Positions 32,711 through 41,100 of a stretch of DNA of 45,329 nucleotides are shown here, piece after piece. This DNA is from an uncultured Eubacterium sp. (GTDB taxonomy: Bacteria; Bacillota; Clostridia; Lachnospirales; Lachnospiraceae): NCBI GenBank assembly GCA_947384955.1, contig CANDJC010000025.1:1-45329 (forward strand). Direction: 5' to 3'. A model generated the notes under the pieces. That model was not told where the DNA came from. It saw only the letters and a list, made by a program, of their open reading frames with translations, and made no database searches. The position numbers and the translations under genes are program-made. Each line of letters begins with the position of its first letter. Within the stretch, counting starts at the first letter, position 1.

Positions 32711-34233
32711 TGGAGAAGCGGTATCTTCAGTATATGTACAGTTATCCGCATAAAACGGCTTACCGTTCTCTGTCCGGGGTTTCCCTGAAAGATTATGTGT
32801 CTTTGCTGGAAGGCACGGGGCACGGCCTGTATGTGCATATTCCGTTCTGCCAGGCAAAATGCGGCTACTGTAACCTGTTTTCGGTAACCGGGCAGGATAC
32901 GGAGGCTGTGGAGAGGTATTTAGAAGCGTTAGAAAGACAGAGCATGCAGTATGAAGAACTGGCATCCGGGGTACGGGCGGAATTTTCACAGTTTGCAGCC
33001 GGCGGCGGAACGCCCTTGTATCTGAATCCAGGGCAGTTAGAGCAGATGTTTGAAACGGTAAGGAACCATTTTCGATTTTCCAAAGGGGCGGAATTTGTAA
33101 TCGAAACGGCGCCGAATCAGACGGATGCTGCCAGACTGCGGATTTTAAAACAGCAGGGCGTTACCCGGGTGAGCATGGGCATTCAGAGCTTTCATGACAG
33201 GGAGCTGTCTGCACTCGGGCGGCATCACTGTGCAAAAAAAGCCAGAGAAGCGCTGGAGCTTTTGAAAATGGCTGAATTTTCGTGTGTGAATGTGGATTTC
33301 ATTTATGGGATTCCGGGACAGACATCCGATAGTCTGTTAACGTCGCTTCGGGAAGCGCTGGCCTATGAGCCGGATGAACTGTTTTTGTATCCGCTGTATG
33401 TAAGCCGCGGCGCCGGACTTCTGCGCTCAGGCGTTGTGCCGGATGAGAAAGAGGCGTTTTTACAGTATGAGCATGCCAGGGATTTTTTACTGGGCAGAGG
33501 GTTTCGGCAGGATTCGATGCGGCGGTTTGTGCGGCAGCATTCACAGGCTTTAGCAGACAGCTTTCGGCGGATTGGCAAAGCAGAAGGCGGACTGCAGAAT
33601 GCCAGAGCAGAAGGCGGACTGCATAATGCCAGAGCAGAAGGCGGACTGCATAATGCCAGAGCAGAAGGCGGACTGCGGAATGCCGGGAACAATCAGCCGT
33701 ATATGGAACGGGAATTTCAGGACTGCGGGTCTGGGACGTCGCTTGCATTAGGATGCGGGGGAAGAAGTTATCTTGGAAATCTTCATTTCTGCAGCCCTTA
33801 TGCGGTGACAAAAGCGGAATGCATGCAGAGAATCCGGGAATTTGAGCAGACGGATGATTTTACGGAAATTACGCATGGATTTTTTCTTTCAGAGGAAGAG
33901 TTAAAACGCCGTTATGTTATCCGGCATTTACTGATTTATCCGGGGCTGCCTTTGAACCGCTATCAGAATCTGTTTCACAGCGATGCGGCAGAAGATTTTC
34001 CGATACTGAATGACTGGACAGAGAAAGGATATGTGAGGAGAAAAGCTGCTGAGAATGGAGAAAGCAGGGCGGATGGTGTTTTTCAGGAGGAATTTCTGGC
34101 TCTGACGGAAACCGGGCTGGGGCTTTCGGACTGCCTGGGGCCGCAGCTGATATCCGATTCTGTCAGACAGGCAATGCAGGAATGGGAGGAAGAACACAGC
34201 CGGCATTTGTCAGGCAGGCGGAGCGGGGAATGA
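32707..34233 (+). CDS. Radical SAM protein, STM4012-like (HemW-related)
   Basis: 508 residues, ATGA overlap with YbaK. N-terminal YSYPHKTAYRSLSG and LYVHIPFCQAKCGYCNLFS with the CxxxCxxC cluster site near 48-56; AAGGGTPLYL and VSMGIQSFHDRELSALGR are HemW-like. The text YSYPHKTAYR recalls the STM4012 family described from Salmonella. Residues about 292-326 consist of four nine-residue repeats (AEGGLHNAR) in a surface loop, unusual for the family. The C-terminal half has the winged-helix-like end of HemW-type proteins. Substrate unknown; the paired gene at 34268 is the expected partner. Confidence 0.8.
   Translation: MMEKRYLQYMYSYPHKTAYRSLSGVSLKDYVSLLEGTGHGLYVHIPFCQAKCGYCNLFSVTGQDTEAVERYLEALERQSMQYEELASGVRAEFSQFAAGGGTPLYLNPGQLEQMFETVRNHFRFSKGAEFVIETAPNQTDAARLRILKQQGVTRVSMGIQSFHDRELSALGRHHCAKKAREALELLKMAEFSCVNVDFIYGIPGQTSDSLLTSLREALAYEPDELFLYPLYVSRGAGLLRSGVVPDEKEAFLQYEHARDFLLGRGFRQDSMRRFVRQHSQALADSFRRIGKAEGGLQNARAEGGLHNARAEGGLHNARAEGGLRNAGNNQPYMEREFQDCGSGTSLALGCGGRSYLGNLHFCSPYAVTKAECMQRIREFEQTDDFTEITHGFFLSEEELKRRYVIRHLLIYPGLPLNRYQNLFHSDAAEDFPILNDWTEKGYVRRKAAENGESRADGVFQEEFLALTETGLGLSDCLGPQLISDSVRQAMQEWEEEHSRHLSGRRSGE
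33580..33684 (+). repeat. 27-bp in-frame minisatellite inside the STM4012-like gene
   Basis: Four units start at 33580, 33607, 33634 and 33661, each GCAGAAGGCGGACTG plus a near-identical 12-bp end. The last unit is diverged at its 3' end. The length is a multiple of three, so unit number can change without breaking the frame. Confidence 0.95.
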
Positions 34234-34267
34234 GAGGCAGGCAGTGCAGGAATGGGAGGAGGATATT

Positions 34268-35782
34268 ATGAGCGGACGGATGGTCTTGTACCGGGGGAGT
34301 CTGAAAAGCTGTAATTATCAGTGTTCTTACTGTCCGTTTTCGAAGCATGCCATGCCGCTGAACGAGCTTGAAAAGGACAGGGAACAGTGGACGGATTTTG
34401 TGAGCGCTTATGCAAAGCATGCGGAGGAGTCTGAACATCATGCACTGATGATTGTGCCTTATGGAGAGGCGCTGATTCATCCGTGGTACATAAAAGGACT
34501 TGCCCGGGTCAGCGCGCTTGCGGGGACAGATGCCGCGGGTGCACAGACGAATCTGGGATATTCTGTGAAAAAGCTGCTGGACGATTTTCGAAATGCAGGG
34601 GGAATTACGCGCAAATTAAGGCTCTGGGCCACGTTTCACCCTGAGATGACGACAGTGGCGGAATTTGCAGAAAAATGTAGGTTTTGTATGGAAACGGGAG
34701 TAAAGATTTGTGTGGGAGCGGTGGGAGTGCCGGAACATACGGACCTGCTGATGCAGCTTCGAAAAGCGCTTCCAGAGGAAATTTATTTATGGGTGAATAA
34801 AATGGACGGTCTGGGAAGGCCGTATACGGATGAAGAGAAGACGGCTTTTGCGGACATTGACCCTTATTTTTTCCGGGAGCTTTTGGAGCACAGGCAGGAG
34901 GTAACAGAGTGCCAGAAAAGGATTTTTGTGCAGGGAGACGGGAAGAGACGGCTTTGTAATCTGAGCGGGGCGTTTGATTCCGGCCGGGAAACTTTTTTGG
35001 CGCAAAATGGCATGCATGGCTGTAAGAAAAAGCGCTGTTCCTGTTATCTGGCTTATGGAGGAAGGGAAAATCTGCAAAACGAGATGCTGTTTGGCCCGTA
35101 TCCGCTGTTTCGGATTCCGCGGCGCCCCAAAGCGGTGTTTCTGGATATTGACGGCACACTGCTTCCGAAAAAGAGCGTGGGCAGGAAGACGGGTGAAAAG
35201 AAGAAGGCGGAACCGGACGGTATTTCGGAGGAGTTAAGAACAGGGCTGAAGGTGCTGGCAGAAAGAGAACGGACGCTGTTATTTCTGGCAACGGCACGGC
35301 CTTATGAAGAGGCGTACAAGCGGTTAGAGAATATCTGGCAGCTGTTTGCGGGAGGAGTTTTTGCGGGAGGCGCTCACGTTTTATGGAAGGGAAGGAAGGA
35401 ACAGGTTTATTTTTTGGAGGAAGGGGAAGAATGCCTACAGTATCTTAAGCTTTTTCAGGAACAGTTTCGTTTCCGGGTGCTTGTGTATCGGAAGGACGGG
35501 CGCTGTTATAAAATAACGCTTCTGCGTGCAGGGAAAAAACCGTGGGATGTGGAAGAGGCGGACGCACTGATGGAGCAGGTTCCGGTGGCGGTCAGAAAGC
35601 GGGTGCAGTATTTTATTGAGGAAAACTGCATGCAGATTACGAGAAACGGGGCGGATAAGGCGGGCGGGGTCAGGCTGCTTTGCAAGTGGAGCGGGATTTC
35701 GCCGAAGGAGGCGTTTGCTGCGGGGGATTCTGCGCTGGATGCTCAGATGATAGAAATGTGTGCGGCGGGCGGATGTATATAG
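34268..35782 (+). CDS. Radical SAM protein (STM4011-like) fused to a HAD phosphatase
   Basis: Start ATG 34268 (GGAGGAGG before it). 504 residues: a radical SAM domain to about 285 (SCNYQCSYCPFSKH cluster site; PYGEALIHPWY; LRLWATFHPEMT; KKRCSCYLAYGG Cys-rich end) and a HAD/Cof-like domain from about 288 (FLDIDGTLLPKK with both Asp, LLFLATARPY, AAGDSALDAQMIEMC). It stops only about ten residues after the last HAD motif, whereas Cof proteins continue 25-30 more residues, so the end may be shortened. STM4011 and STM4012 are co-encoded in Salmonella with a sulfatase-like and an ATP-grasp protein, both absent here. Confidence 0.75.
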   Translation: MSGRMVLYRGSLKSCNYQCSYCPFSKHAMPLNELEKDREQWTDFVSAYAKHAEESEHHALMIVPYGEALIHPWYIKGLARVSALAGTDAAGAQTNLGYSVKKLLDDFRNAGGITRKLRLWATFHPEMTTVAEFAEKCRFCMETGVKICVGAVGVPEHTDLLMQLRKALPEEIYLWVNKMDGLGRPYTDEEKTAFADIDPYFFRELLEHRQEVTECQKRIFVQGDGKRRLCNLSGAFDSGRETFLAQNGMHGCKKKRCSCYLAYGGRENLQNEMLFGPYPLFRIPRRPKAVFLDIDGTLLPKKSVGRKTGEKKKAEPDGISEELRTGLKVLAERERTLLFLATARPYEEAYKRLENIWQLFAGGVFAGGAHVLWKGRKEQVYFLEEGEECLQYLKLFQEQFRFRVLVYRKDGRCYKITLLRAGKKPWDVEEADALMEQVPVAVRKRVQYFIEENCMQITRNGADKAGGVRLLCKWSGISPKEAFAAGDSALDAQMIEMCAAGGCI

Positions 35783-35969
35783 ATTATTTCAAAAGCCGTC
35801 AGGCTGGTGTGACAAAGACAGATAAATGCAGAGCTGTAGACAGGATTTGCAGCCGTTTAGTCTGTAAAAAGATAAGCTTATTCTATAATTGCTTTTATAT
35901 CTTTCATGTAGTATACTTAATAAAAACACAGTTTTGCATAAATAAAAAGAAAAGAGAAGCATAAATCAA

Positions 35970-36935
35970 ATGACAGCAAACAATGCATTAACAGAATCCG
36001 AATATACTTATGACCAGAAATTTAAGCAGCTGTTTCAAAATAAAAAATTCCTTGCTCCGATTCTAAAAAACATCGTAAAAGAATACAGGGACATATCCCT
36101 GCCCGAAATCGAAAGCCTGATTATCTCTGTAAGCGGAGATGAGGAAACAGCTGCGAGTATTGGTACAGAAGATGTCGGAAAAGGAAACGAAATGAAAACC
36201 TGTTATGATGTCCTTGCGGGCTGCAGAATGCCTGACTCAGAGGATTTATTTACTGCAGGGCTGTACTTTGATCTGGAGATGCAGCGGGAAAAAAATACTG
36301 GATATCCTGTCCCGGCACGAGGCATTTATTACTGCAGCAGACTCATCAGCAGACAGCTGACCAGTCTGGAAGGAGAAGCTTATACTTATCTGAAACCTGT
36401 ATATTCTGTATGGATTATCATTAACGATATCCCGCAGACTCTGCGCTATTCCAGATATGAAGTTTCCCTGAACGGGGTAAGCAGCATTATGGAAGAAAGC
36501 AGGAGCTTCAGCAAAAATAAAAGAAAAAGATTTCATGCAGCAGTCAGAAAATTAGACAGCCAGATTGATTATATTCATCTGTGCCTTGTATTTCTGTCAG
36601 AAGATTTTACAGACCAGGGAGAGTCCGGGGATGCGCTGATTCGTTACCTGCAGTCTGTCTTTATGAAAAAAATTGCCGATTCGGAATATAATCCGTATGC
36701 TGACTATTCGAAAAGCATTAAAAAGGAGGCGGATAAGCTTATGACAATCGTTGAAATGTTTGAAGAAAGAGCTGAGAGAAGAGGCAGAAAAATAGGGGAG
36801 AAAAGAGGCGAAGACCGCCTGAAAGAACTGCTCTGCTGCCTGAAACAGCAGCATCGTGATGAGGATATTAATCAGATTCTGTTTTCAGAAAACAGACACC
36901 TGCTGGAAAAGCTGTATTCTGAGTTTCATTTATAG
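35970..36935 (+). CDS. Rpn-family PD-(D/E)XK nuclease / putative transposase
   Basis: 321 residues. The start reads TYDQKFKQLFQNKKFLAPIL, typical of Rpn/PDDEXK transposase-like proteins; the nuclease core is LYFDLEMQRE near 92-101 (Asp-x-Glu-x-Gln). A variable middle follows and a coiled-coil basic end (ERAERRGRKIGEKRGEDRL). Rpn proteins promote recA-independent recombination. Ribosome site weak (AAAGAGAAG, 14 nt from the ATG). Not flanked by inverted repeats that I can see; the 186 bp before it show no other gene. Confidence 0.8.
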   Translation: MTANNALTESEYTYDQKFKQLFQNKKFLAPILKNIVKEYRDISLPEIESLIISVSGDEETAASIGTEDVGKGNEMKTCYDVLAGCRMPDSEDLFTAGLYFDLEMQREKNTGYPVPARGIYYCSRLISRQLTSLEGEAYTYLKPVYSVWIIINDIPQTLRYSRYEVSLNGVSSIMEESRSFSKNKRKRFHAAVRKLDSQIDYIHLCLVFLSEDFTDQGESGDALIRYLQSVFMKKIADSEYNPYADYSKSIKKEADKLMTIVEMFEERAERRGRKIGEKRGEDRLKELLCCLKQQHRDEDINQILFSENRHLLEKLYSEFHL

Positions 36936-37033
36936 TATTTTAATCTCAGAGTCCGGTACAGAGGTGCTGTATCGGGCAGCAGCCGGCTGCAGGATACGGA
37001 ATGCAGAAATTTCCTTTGCACGGCTGCTTCCAG

Positions 37034-37765
37034 TCACAGTTCTTCATCACAGTAATAATGGAAATACTGTTCTTTCAAAGCCGGATAAGCGCCTCTTGGC
37101 AGATAAATTTTTTTCCCGTTATCCAGCTGTATCGTCTGTACGCTCATGCTCTCGACATGGCGGAGGTTTACGATATAGGATACCCCGGCTTTTACAAATT
37201 CACCATATCCGCACAGCATTTCGTAAATCTTTGCCATTGTCAGGCGGAGCAGGCAGGAGCTTCCGTCTGACAGATACATGCACTGGCATTTTTTCTGTGC
37301 TTCAATATATTCGATATCATGTAACGGAATCCGGCACAGTCTGTTATCAATCCGAAGCACCAGATATTTTTTCCGGTCTTCTTCTATTTTTTTCCACACT
37401 TTGTCTAAAACCTGAAAGAGGCTGTCTTTGGATACGGGTTTTAGAAGATACTGTACGGCATTTACCTGAAAAGCTTCCAGAGCATATTCCCTGGATACCG
37501 TCAGGAAAATGATATGGCATCCGATTCCCATTTCCCGCAGCTCTCTGGCGGCATCTACGCCCAGCTTTCCCGGCATAAAGATATCCATTAACAGCAGGTC
37601 TGGAATGTATTCTTTTTCACGGACCATCCACAGCAGTTCATCTGCTTCTTGAAAGCGCCGGATGGAAACGCTGCATTCGCTGCGCTGTTTCTGGTACATT
37701 TTCAGCATGCTTTCTATTTTGTCTAATTCTTCGGCTTTATCATCGCAAAGTGCAATCTGATACAT
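37034..37765 (-). CDS. LytTR-family response regulator (orphan)
   Basis: Start ATG 37765 (GAGG 8 nt before it). 243 residues: receiver domain with DD at 8-9, Asp61 (LLLMDIFMPG), Thr in IIFLTVS and Lys in YLLKPVS; then a LytTR DNA-binding domain (residues about 135-240; IPLHDIEYIEAQKKCQCMY, VNLRHVESMSVQTIQLDN, LPRGAYPALKEQY). AgrA-type regulators are normally next to a histidine kinase, but none is near on either strand. A kinase elsewhere, or a quorum-type input, must be assumed. Confidence 0.92.
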   Translation of the reverse strand: MYQIALCDDKAEELDKIESMLKMYQKQRSECSVSIRRFQEADELLWMVREKEYIPDLLLMDIFMPGKLGVDAARELREMGIGCHIIFLTVSREYALEAFQVNAVQYLLKPVSKDSLFQVLDKVWKKIEEDRKKYLVLRIDNRLCRIPLHDIEYIEAQKKCQCMYLSDGSSCLLRLTMAKIYEMLCGYGEFVKAGVSYIVNLRHVESMSVQTIQLDNGKKIYLPRGAYPALKEQYFHYYCDEEL

Positions 37766-37965
37766 GGAATACACCTCTTTTGTAGTCTGTTTAACGTGGA
37801 GTGATTTGAGTACCCTATGTTATTATAACTGTTTTTTTCACAAAAACAATAGCTGTATTTTATAAAAATTTTACTGGAATACTGACAGGAAAATATGATA
37901 TAGTAAATACGTATGTGTATACGCCAGTACAGCCTGGCAATTTAAGGAAGAAAGAAGATGTTAGC

Positions 37966-39156
37966 ATGACAAAGATTGATATTATTTCAGGATTTTTAGG
38001 TGCCGGAAAAACGACGTTTATTAAAAAAATGATTGAAGAAGTTTTTCAGGGCCAGAAAATTGTACTAATTGAGAATGAATTTGGCGAAGTTGGCATTGAC
38101 GGCGGATTTTTAAAAGACGCAGGCATCGAAATCACAGAAATGAATTCCGGGTGCATCTGCTGTTCTTTAGTGGGCGATTTTGATAAGAACCTGAAGGAAG
38201 TATTAAATAAATTTCATCCGGACCGTATTTTAATCGAGCCGTCCGGGGTCGGGAAATTATCGGATGTCATGAAATCGGTGATTGACTTAGAAAAAGAACA
38301 GGATGTAAAACTGAATGCGCTTGTAACTGTAGTAAATGCGGCAAAGGCATCAAAGCAGATGAAGGCATTCGGAGAATTTTTCAATAACCAGATTGAATTT
38401 GCCACAACGGTCGTATTGAGCAGAAGCCAGAATGTATCTCAGGAAAAGCTGGAGCTTTGTGTGAAGCAGATACAGGATTTAAATAAGAAAGCAGCTATTA
38501 TTACAACGCCATGGGATGACCTGAAAGGAGAGGCCGTATTAAAGGTGATGGAGCAGAGTGATTCTATGGAAATGGAGCTGTTAGCCGAGGCACGCCATGC
38601 GAAGGAAGCAGCGGAGCATGCGCATCATCATGAACATGACCATGCGCATCAGGAAGCGGAGCATGCGCACAGCCATGAATGCCACGGCAGCTGCGAAGCA
38701 GGGCATGGCAGCGAAGAGCATGCACATCATGAAGCGGAGCATAGCCACAGCGAACATGTGCATCACGAAACGGAACATGGTCATGAGGGACATGTGCATC
38801 AGGAAGCGGAGCATGCGCACAGCCATGAGGACCATGCGCATCATCATGACGGGCACGGACATCACCACCACCATGCGGATGAAATATTTACCAGCTGGGG
38901 CAGACAGACGCCTCATAAATATGACAAATCCGTAATCGAACATGCCTTAAAGGTTCTTTCTGAAACAGAAGAATACGGAACGGTGCTGCGGGCAAAAGGA
39001 ATGGTGGAAGCTGCAGACGGTACGTGGATTTATTTTGACATGGTACCGGGCGAGTATGAGCTGCGGGAAGGACAGCCGGAGTATACCGGGCGCTTATGCG
39101 TCATTGGATGTGAGCTTAATGAGGACGGGCTGCAGCAGTTATTTGAGTTAGCATAA
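37966..39156 (+). CDS. COG0523-type metal-related GTPase with His-rich region
   Basis: 396 residues from ATG 37966. Walker A GFLGAGKTT (9-17), ENEFGEVGIDGG, metal motif CICC at 63-66 and IEPSGVGKL. Residues about 215-305 are a His/Glu/Ala tract with internal DNA repeats, often HAH, HEHD and HHHHH, likely for metal binding or storage. The C-terminus is CobW_C-like (YGTVLRAKG; YFDMVPGEYEL). COG0523 proteins are metal chaperones, often for zinc, nickel or cobalamin enzymes; the metal here is not readable. A related GTPase follows 66 bp downstream. Confidence 0.88.
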   Translation: MTKIDIISGFLGAGKTTFIKKMIEEVFQGQKIVLIENEFGEVGIDGGFLKDAGIEITEMNSGCICCSLVGDFDKNLKEVLNKFHPDRILIEPSGVGKLSDVMKSVIDLEKEQDVKLNALVTVVNAAKASKQMKAFGEFFNNQIEFATTVVLSRSQNVSQEKLELCVKQIQDLNKKAAIITTPWDDLKGEAVLKVMEQSDSMEMELLAEARHAKEAAEHAHHHEHDHAHQEAEHAHSHECHGSCEAGHGSEEHAHHEAEHSHSEHVHHETEHGHEGHVHQEAEHAHSHEDHAHHHDGHGHHHHHADEIFTSWGRQTPHKYDKSVIEHALKVLSETEEYGTVLRAKGMVEAADGTWIYFDMVPGEYELREGQPEYTGRLCVIGCELNEDGLQQLFELA

Positions 39157-39222
39157 TAAGTGCTTTTATTTCATCTGGTGCAGAATCTGCAGCGCTGGCA
39201 GTTTTGGAAAGGAATGTGACCC

Positions 39223-40170
39223 ATGGAGGAAATTCCAGTATATTTATTTACCGGTTTTATGGACAGCGGAAAGACGACGCTGATTCATGAAACACTGTAT
39301 GACAATGAATTTGGCAAAGATGCCCGTAATCTGGTCATCTGCTGTGAAGACGGGGATGAGGAGTATGATGAAGCAAAGCTGCGTACGATTACGGGAAACC
39401 TTGTCATGATAGAAAATCAGGATGAGCTTACCGAAGAAAAACTCCGCGAGCTGAATGAAACGTATCATCCGGAGCAGGTTTTTCTGGAATACAACGGCAC
39501 CTGGGAAGCGGGGCCGCTTTTAGAGATGACGCTGCCCGAGCGGTGGGTGATTGTGCAGTCTTTAGCCACGGTGGATGCAGGCACTTTTGAAATGTATCTG
39601 GCAAATATGCGCGCGATGATGATGGAGCAGCTGTTTCCTGCAGATGTTGTAATATTTAACCGCTGTGATGACGATACGCCGAGAGGAAAATTCAGAAGGA
39701 CGGTCAAAGCGTTAAACCGCAGGGCGCAGATTGTCTATGAGCGGAAAGACGGCACAATTGACGACCGGGATATGGAGGAGCTGCCGTTTGATTTGGACGC
39801 GGATGTGATTGAGCTGTCGGATGCGGATTATGGCATCTGGTATCTGGATGCTTCGGAAGACCCGAAAAAATATGACGGAAAAAAGGTACGGTTTTTAGCG
39901 CTTGTATACCGCCCGGAGCAGAAGCTGAAACGCAGCATATTTGTGCCGGGACGGTTTGCTATGACCTGCTGTGAGGCGGATATTCAGTTTGTCGGTTTTA
40001 AATGCAAATATGACAGGGCGGAGACGATACCGCACCGCTCCTGGATTGATATTACCGCAGAGATAAGATATGAGTTTGCGATGGAATACCGCGGGAAAGG
40101 GCCGGTGCTTTATCCGGTTTCCATAAAGCCGGCTGAAAAACCAGAAGATGAGCTGGTGTATTTTTCTTAA
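39223..40170 (+). CDS. COG0523-like GTPase with a TIGR03943-like C-terminal domain
   Basis: 315 residues. Walker A GFMDSGKTT, but no CxCC motif; NRCDDDTP probably takes the place of the NKxD loop. Residues about 225-315 (VRFLALVYRPEQKLKRS, FVPGRFAMTCCEADIQFVG, SWIDITAEIRYE) look like the C-terminal part of the TIGR03943/YcgQ protein paired with YcgR permeases, which suggests a metal- or membrane-linked role. The gene is close to the first GTPase, so they may work together. The fusion is inferred by recalled sequence likeness. Confidence 0.7.
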   Translation: MEEIPVYLFTGFMDSGKTTLIHETLYDNEFGKDARNLVICCEDGDEEYDEAKLRTITGNLVMIENQDELTEEKLRELNETYHPEQVFLEYNGTWEAGPLLEMTLPERWVIVQSLATVDAGTFEMYLANMRAMMMEQLFPADVVIFNRCDDDTPRGKFRRTVKALNRRAQIVYERKDGTIDDRDMEELPFDLDADVIELSDADYGIWYLDASEDPKKYDGKKVRFLALVYRPEQKLKRSIFVPGRFAMTCCEADIQFVGFKCKYDRAETIPHRSWIDITAEIRYEFAMEYRGKGPVLYPVSIKPAEKPEDELVYFS

Positions 40171-40209
40171 ACAAAAGCGTCCAGTTTAAAAATAAGGAGG
40201 AGGTACAAG

Positions 40210-41100
40210 ATGTTTCCAATTGTAAAGAAGGAATTACTGGCAGATAAGATTTACCTGATGGTCGTAAAAGCGCCGCGTGTAGCGAAATCGTGTCTGCCGG
40301 GACAGTTTGTAATTGTGAAAATGGATGAAGAAGGCGAGCGGATTCCGCTTACCATCTGTGATTATGACAGGCAGGAGGGTACGGTTACGATTGTATTTCA
40401 GACTGTCGGGTATTCTACAGAGCGCATGAAAGAATTAGAGGAGGGCGGCGGCTTCCGCGATTTTGTCGGGCCGCTTGGCTGCGCGTCTGAGATTTGCGAA
40501 GAAAAGAACCTGGAAGAGACAAGAAAAAAGCATATCGTATTTATTGCAGGCGGCGTCGGGACAGCTCCGGTTTATCCGCAGGTAAAATGGCTGAAGGAAC
40601 ACGGCGTGGACTGTGATGTCATCATGGGCGCAAGAAATAAAGAGCTGCTTTTTTATGTAGAAGAAATGCGGGCTGTGGCGGCAAACCTGTATGTCACGAC
40701 CGACGACGGTACATATGGATTTCACGGGATGGGAACGGACCAGCTGAAGGCTCTGGTGCAGGAAGGAAAAAAATACGACCACTGCGTAGCTATCGGGCCG
40801 ATGATTATGATGAAATTTGTCTGTATTCTGACTAAGGAGCTGGAAATACCGACGGTTGTGTCTATGAATCCGATTATGGTAGACGGAACCGGTATGTGCG
40901 GCGCATGCCGTCTGATAGTGGGTGGAAAAGTGAAGTTTGCATGCGTAGACGGGCCGGAATTTGACGGGCACCTGGTTGATTTTGACCTGGCCATGAAACG
41001 CCAGCAGCAGTATAAGACACAGGAAGGCAGGGCAATGCTGAAGTTAGAAGAAGGGGAAACTCATCATGGCGGATGCGGAAATTGCGGAGGTGACAGATAA
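40210..41100 (+). CDS. nfnA: FAD/2Fe-2S ferredoxin-NADP+ reductase subunit (NfnA-like)
   Basis: 296 residues. FAD-binding LPGQFVIVKMDEEGERIPLT, NAD-binding FIAGGVGTAPVYPQ, and a Cys-rich end (GMCGACRLIVGGKVKFAC, then the C-terminal HHGGCGNCGG). This is the small subunit of NfnAB, which couples NADH, ferredoxin and NADPH by electron bifurcation in anaerobes, or a dihydroorotate dehydrogenase electron-transfer type subunit. The stop overlaps the next start by 1 nt, as in nfnAB. AAGGAGGAGG before ATG. Confidence 0.85.
   Translation: MFPIVKKELLADKIYLMVVKAPRVAKSCLPGQFVIVKMDEEGERIPLTICDYDRQEGTVTIVFQTVGYSTERMKELEEGGGFRDFVGPLGCASEICEEKNLEETRKKHIVFIAGGVGTAPVYPQVKWLKEHGVDCDVIMGARNKELLFYVEEMRAVAANLYVTTDDGTYGFHGMGTDQLKALVQEGKKYDHCVAIGPMIMMKFVCILTKELEIPTVVSMNPIMVDGTGMCGACRLIVGGKVKFACVDGPEFDGHLVDFDLAMKRQQQYKTQEGRAMLKLEEGETHHGGCGNCGGDR

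Noticed and set aside
33580-33684. CRISPR-like array
   Set aside because: The 27-bp units are contiguous with no unique spacers and are translated in frame.
35970-36935. Active insertion sequence
   Set aside because: The Rpn-type protein has transposase-like ancestry, but no terminal repeats or target duplications are found around it.
38597-38935. Met/Arg-rich open frame inside the GTPase His-rich region
   Set aside because: A frame shadow of the CAT/CAC repeats; the main frame has all GTPase motifs.
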